A DNA stretch of 64,000 bases. Origin: JBGMEA01 sp041447245 (lineage in GTDB: Bacteria; Bacillota; Clostridia; Eubacteriales; Anaerofustaceae). This document shows positions 60,741 through 64,000 of the stretch, one piece after another. The stretch spans positions 124,001 through 188,000 of the forward strand of contig JBGMEA010000023.1 of assembly GCA_041447245.1 (NCBI GenBank), given 5' to 3'. The translations under genes and the position numbers were made by a program. The notes beneath the pieces are model-generated. The model saw only the letters and a program-made list of their open reading frames with translations, searched no databases and was not told the origin of the DNA. The first letter of the stretch is position 1, and each line of letters begins with the position of its first letter.

Positions 60741-62753
60741 GTGGGGAATAATATTAAAGGCATCACAATTGAAATCGGTGGAAATGCGGAACCTCTTGAT
60801 AAAGCCCTTAAAGGTGTAAACAGCACAAGCAGAGACCTCCAGAGCGAATTAAGAGAAGTAAACAAACTGCTTAAATTGGATCCTACTAATACAGAGCTGC
60901 TCAATCAGAAACAAAAACTCCTTTCTGACAGTATATCGAATACAAAAGGGAAGCTGGACACCTTAAAAGAAGCAGAAAAGCAAGCGCAGCAACAATTTGC
61001 ACAAGGGAAGATTAGCGAAGAGCAATATCGCGCTCTTCAGCGTGAAGTTGTGAAAACAGAACAGGACCTAAAAGGTCTTGAGAGCCAAGCGCGAAAAGCA
61101 AACGGTGAAATGTCAAAAGAGGATGCGGTAGATAATCTTAAGAATATCGGGAAAGCTGCAGCAGCTGTAGCGATTGGCGTCGGTGCAATTTTTGTTGGCG
61201 GATTAAAAGATGCTGCTGATGCTGAAACTAAAGTAGCACAACTAGAAGCGGTATTGGAATCAACTGGTGGAGCAGCCGGCATGACAAAAGATCAGTTACT
61301 TGAGTTGGCTGAAAGCTTTGAGCAAAACACAAAATTTAGCGCTGAAATGGCACTGGAAGCAGAAAGCCTGCTCCTTACTTTTACAAATATCGGATCCGAA
61401 ACATTTCCTGCGGCTACACAAGCAGCAGCGGATATGGCAGCAGCAATGGGAACCGATATGTCAAGTCAATCGATTGCTCTAGGCAAGGCATTGAATGATC
61501 CTGTTGCTGGAATATCTGCACTGACACGTGTTGGGGTTACTTTTACAGACGAGCAAAAGGCACTGATCCAATCGCTGCAAGAAAGCGGCGATATGGCTGG
61601 AGCGCAAAGTGTCATATTGCAGGAACTTCAAAAAGAATTTGGTGGATCCGCAGAAGCCGCCGGTGATACACTTGCCGGCAAGATGGAAATACTTAAGAAT
61701 ACAATGGGCGCCGTAGCAGAAAAAGCTGCGACAAAGCTTGTGCCGATGATTTTAGCAATAATTGATGGATTAATGAAATTGCCACAATGGCTACAAGATA
61801 ATTCAAATCTTTTGATTGTACTTGGCGTAATAATCGGGACTATAACAGCACTTGTTATTGCATATAATGTTCAGCAGCTACTCGCAGCGTCCGGGATGAC
61901 GTTATGGAGTGCTGTTGCTGGAATTGGTACGACAGTCACTACAGCATTAGGAGCTGCTTTTACTTTTTTGACCAGTCCAATCAGTTTAATTATTATTGCG
62001 ATCGCAGCAGTAATAGCGATCGTTATTTTGCTAATTAAAAACTGGGATTGGGTGAAAGAAAAGGCAGCGGAATGTTGGGAATGGATTAAAGGAGTGTGGC
62101 AAGGAGCAGCAGATTGGTTTAATAGCAAAATAGTGCAACCGATAGCGAATTTTTTTGGCGGTATGTGGAATGGAATTAAGACAGGTGCATCCACATTGGC
62201 AAATTTTATCAGCACATATGTGATTGATCCGATTGTTGCGGCTTTTAAATGGCTATATAACGGTGTTGTCGGAATTGTTGAAGGAATCGGAAACGGATTC
62301 GTTAAGATTATTAATAGTTTCATTAAAGGAGTAAACGGGGTTATCGATACAATCAATAAATTCGGTTTCAGTCTTAAATACATGAATACTCTTCCAGCAA
62401 TATCAATTCCACGTCTCGCGACAGGTACTGTTGTTGATAAAGCAATGTTGGCAATGCTGGGTGAAGATGGTCAGGAAGCGGTTGTCCCTCTAGAGAAGAA
62501 TCTCGGATGGGTCGATAAAATTGCTGTTAATATTGCGAATAAATTATTACCAATATTAAGCGGTGTGAAAATGAATGCTGCATTTGCGACAAGTCAAGGA
62601 GCAGCCGGAATATATAACAATTCGAACCAGACTAGTAATCTCGTTCTTAAAATCGAAAAATTTATCAACAATCGTTCTCAAGATACGAAAGCTCTCATGG
62701 AAGAAATGGAGTTTTACCGAAAACAAGCCAATAAAGGAAGTGGATCTGAATGA
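60741..62753 (+). CDS. Tail tape measure protein (GTG start)
   Basis: 670 residues. N-terminal coiled coil (LQSELREVNKLLKLDPTNTE...), alanine-rich helices, a hydrophobic central block (LLIVLGVIIGTITALVIAY; ISLIIIAIAAVIAIVILLI) and a C-terminal tail. This is small for a siphovirus, suggesting a rather short tail. AAAGGAGG precedes GTG. Four bases overlap the next gene. Confidence 0.92.
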   Translation: MGNNIKGITIEIGGNAEPLDKALKGVNSTSRDLQSELREVNKLLKLDPTNTELLNQKQKLLSDSISNTKGKLDTLKEAEKQAQQQFAQGKISEEQYRALQREVVKTEQDLKGLESQARKANGEMSKEDAVDNLKNIGKAAAAVAIGVGAIFVGGLKDAADAETKVAQLEAVLESTGGAAGMTKDQLLELAESFEQNTKFSAEMALEAESLLLTFTNIGSETFPAATQAAADMAAAMGTDMSSQSIALGKALNDPVAGISALTRVGVTFTDEQKALIQSLQESGDMAGAQSVILQELQKEFGGSAEAAGDTLAGKMEILKNTMGAVAEKAATKLVPMILAIIDGLMKLPQWLQDNSNLLIVLGVIIGTITALVIAYNVQQLLAASGMTLWSAVAGIGTTVTTALGAAFTFLTSPISLIIIAIAAVIAIVILLIKNWDWVKEKAAECWEWIKGVWQGAADWFNSKIVQPIANFFGGMWNGIKTGASTLANFISTYVIDPIVAAFKWLYNGVVGIVEGIGNGFVKIINSFIKGVNGVIDTINKFGFSLKYMNTLPAISIPRLATGTVVDKAMLAMLGEDGQEAVVPLEKNLGWVDKIAVNIANKLLPILSGVKMNAAFATSQGAAGIYNNSNQTSNLVLKIEKFINNRSQDTKALMEEMEFYRKQANKGSGSE

Positions 62754-63442
62754 CAATCGGAGCATATTTTATTTGGAAGTCCCTTAATTCTGCTGACGAT
62801 ATGGGAATCATTGTGACAAAACTTCCTGCCGTTGAAAAGCCGGAAAAAAATGTTGAAGAGATTATAATCCCCGGGAGAGACGGTAGCTTGACCGTTGATG
62901 ATGGAACATACGCAACAACTACTAAACCTGTCGAATGTGCACTTGATCATGGAGATATTGATGCATTGTGCGCATGGTTGACAGGTTCCGGATTTGTTAC
63001 GTTTTCAAATGAACCAGATAAGCAATATATGGCGAAAATCATCAACAGTGTTCCACTGAAAGAAATTATCCCGACGTTCCGTACTTTCATTATCCAGTTC
63101 AGCTGTCAGCCAAAAAAATATTCGATCGAAAACGACTTGATCACGATCGACACATCCCCAGCGATGATATCCCACCCAGGGACGGAAAACGCTAAGCCCG
63201 TAATAAAAGTGTACGGGACCGGGACGATTGACATAACGATTAACTCAACAGTCGTGCATATGAAGAATGTCGTTGATTATGTAACGATCGATTCATCGAT
63301 CATGGATGCTTATAAAGATACAGAACTAAAAAATAGTGATATGTACGGTGAATTCCCTGAATTTGTTCCCGGAACAAACAATATCAGTTGGACGGGTACC
63401 GTAACTCAAATTGAGATACTGCCAAACTGGAGGTGGCTGTAG
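62750..63442 (+). CDS. Distal tail protein (Dit)
   Basis: 230 residues; IIIPGRDGSLTVDDGTYATT and the FTFIIQF-type belt region match the Dit hub at the tail end that carries receptor-binding parts. Ends sharing one base with the next GTG. Confidence 0.85.
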   Translation: MTIGAYFIWKSLNSADDMGIIVTKLPAVEKPEKNVEEIIIPGRDGSLTVDDGTYATTTKPVECALDHGDIDALCAWLTGSGFVTFSNEPDKQYMAKIINSVPLKEIIPTFRTFIIQFSCQPKKYSIENDLITIDTSPAMISHPGTENAKPVIKVYGTGTIDITINSTVVHMKNVVDYVTIDSSIMDAYKDTELKNSDMYGEFPEFVPGTNNISWTGTVTQIEILPNWRWL

Positions 63443-64000
63443 TGATTTGCATCTATGACAGCAAATGTACTGATTTTAATAATAATGGAATCACTCCGCT
63501 GCCAGATGTAGAAACATGCTCAATAAGCGAAGAATTGAACAGCTCTTACGAGTCCGAACTTGAATACCCAATTGATGAGCGTGGCAAATGGCAGAACCTT
63601 GTGGAGGATAATATATACAAAGCTGACGGCCAACTTTTCAGAATCTATCAAAAAAAGAAAATCGGCAACGTTGTGAAAGTATGCGCAAGGCATATTTTTT
63701 ACGACTTGATGGATAATATCATTGAAGATGCGAGACCGACAAACCTCACCGGGACTGCTGCTTTAGATTGGGTATTGGCGAGAACGCAAAACCCGCATCC
63801 ATTTACATCAACCGGAGATGTCGGAGGAATTGACACAAAATATTACGTCCGGAAGAATCCCGTCGAAGCAATCCTCGGTAGTGAAGGAATCGTAGAAACA
63901 TGGGGAGGAGAGATCGAGCGTGACAATTTCGTCATTCGCCTGTTGAACTCGGTAGGCGCCGACCGCGGAGTTTTAATCGCTTATGGTAAAAATATACAGG
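63442..64000 (+). CDS. Tail-tip / tail-associated protein (Tal), 3' end outside window
   Basis: Open from GTG at 63442 (overlapping the Dit TAG) to the right edge, 186 codons. The N-terminus VICIYDSKCTDFNNNGITPL with SYESELEYPID and RHIFYDLMDN matches the baseplate hub / minor structural protein N-terminal region. A C-terminal endopeptidase or receptor domain would lie beyond the window. Confidence 0.85.
   Translation, partial: MICIYDSKCTDFNNNGITPLPDVETCSISEELNSSYESELEYPIDERGKWQNLVEDNIYKADGQLFRIYQKKKIGNVVKVCARHIFYDLMDNIIEDARPTNLTGTAALDWVLARTQNPHPFTSTGDVGGIDTKYYVRKNPVEAILGSEGIVETWGGEIERDNFVIRLLNSVGADRGVLIAYGKNIQ

Overview
The window is 64 kb of AT-rich DNA from an anaerobic low-GC Gram-positive bacterium, most likely a member of the Clostridia. 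The evidence is a SCIFF peptide with its radical SAM maturase beside secD-secF-recJ-apt, the tmk-darA-holB-ricT block, an AUU-started infC with an attenuator leader, a T-box in front of thrS, and QueG and B12-type radical SAM enzymes. No rRNA is present, so genus and species are not determined.

Bases 1 to about 37,400 are ordinary chromosome. In order: pepT (cut by the left edge), polA, coaE, queG; a B12/radical SAM protein on the minus strand overlapping queG tail to tail; rpe; trxA (minus); an Orn/Lys/Arg decarboxylase-fold enzyme with tmk, darA, holB and ricT; scfA and scfB (ranthipeptide precursor and maturase); secD and secF; recJ, apt and a phosphohexomutase. The minus-strand operon nrdR, nudix hydrolase, deoB follows. 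Then come tRNA-Val, pncB, ddl and argS; a macro-domain gene and tRNA-Trp on the minus strand; T-box and thrS; a small helical protein; a three-gene polar amino-acid ABC transporter; infC-rpmI-rplT; a uroporphyrinogen-decarboxylase-like gene; and a small membrane protein. Most units have recognisable promoters and hairpin terminators.

From about 37,400 to the right edge lies a prophage with HK97-type head genes and a siphovirus-like tail. Its left end is marked by the 3' part of a tRNA gene (a likely attL) next to a tyrosine integrase. After it come a HicA/HicB toxin-antitoxin pair, an S24-type (LexA/CI-like) repressor facing a Cro-like regulator across three similar operators, and a dense set of small early genes with an initiator-like tRNA(CAU). 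Replication-module proteins, a RinA/DUF1492-like late regulator and an orphan adenine methyltransferase follow. The structural module is HNH nuclease, small and large terminase, portal, protease, capsid with an extra surface domain, connectors, tail tube, tail chaperones with a probable -1 frameshift, tape measure, distal tail protein and the start of the tail-tip protein. Lysis genes and the right attachment site lie beyond the window.

The most distinctive new-looking signal is regulatory. TGATAG-type repeats with an exact 11-bp period sit at the same distance (27 bp start to start) from the -10 box of two phage promoters, one for the methyltransferase and one for the late packaging operon. 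Both lie just downstream of the RinA-like regulator gene, which suggests a two-promoter late regulon that also switches on DNA methylation.
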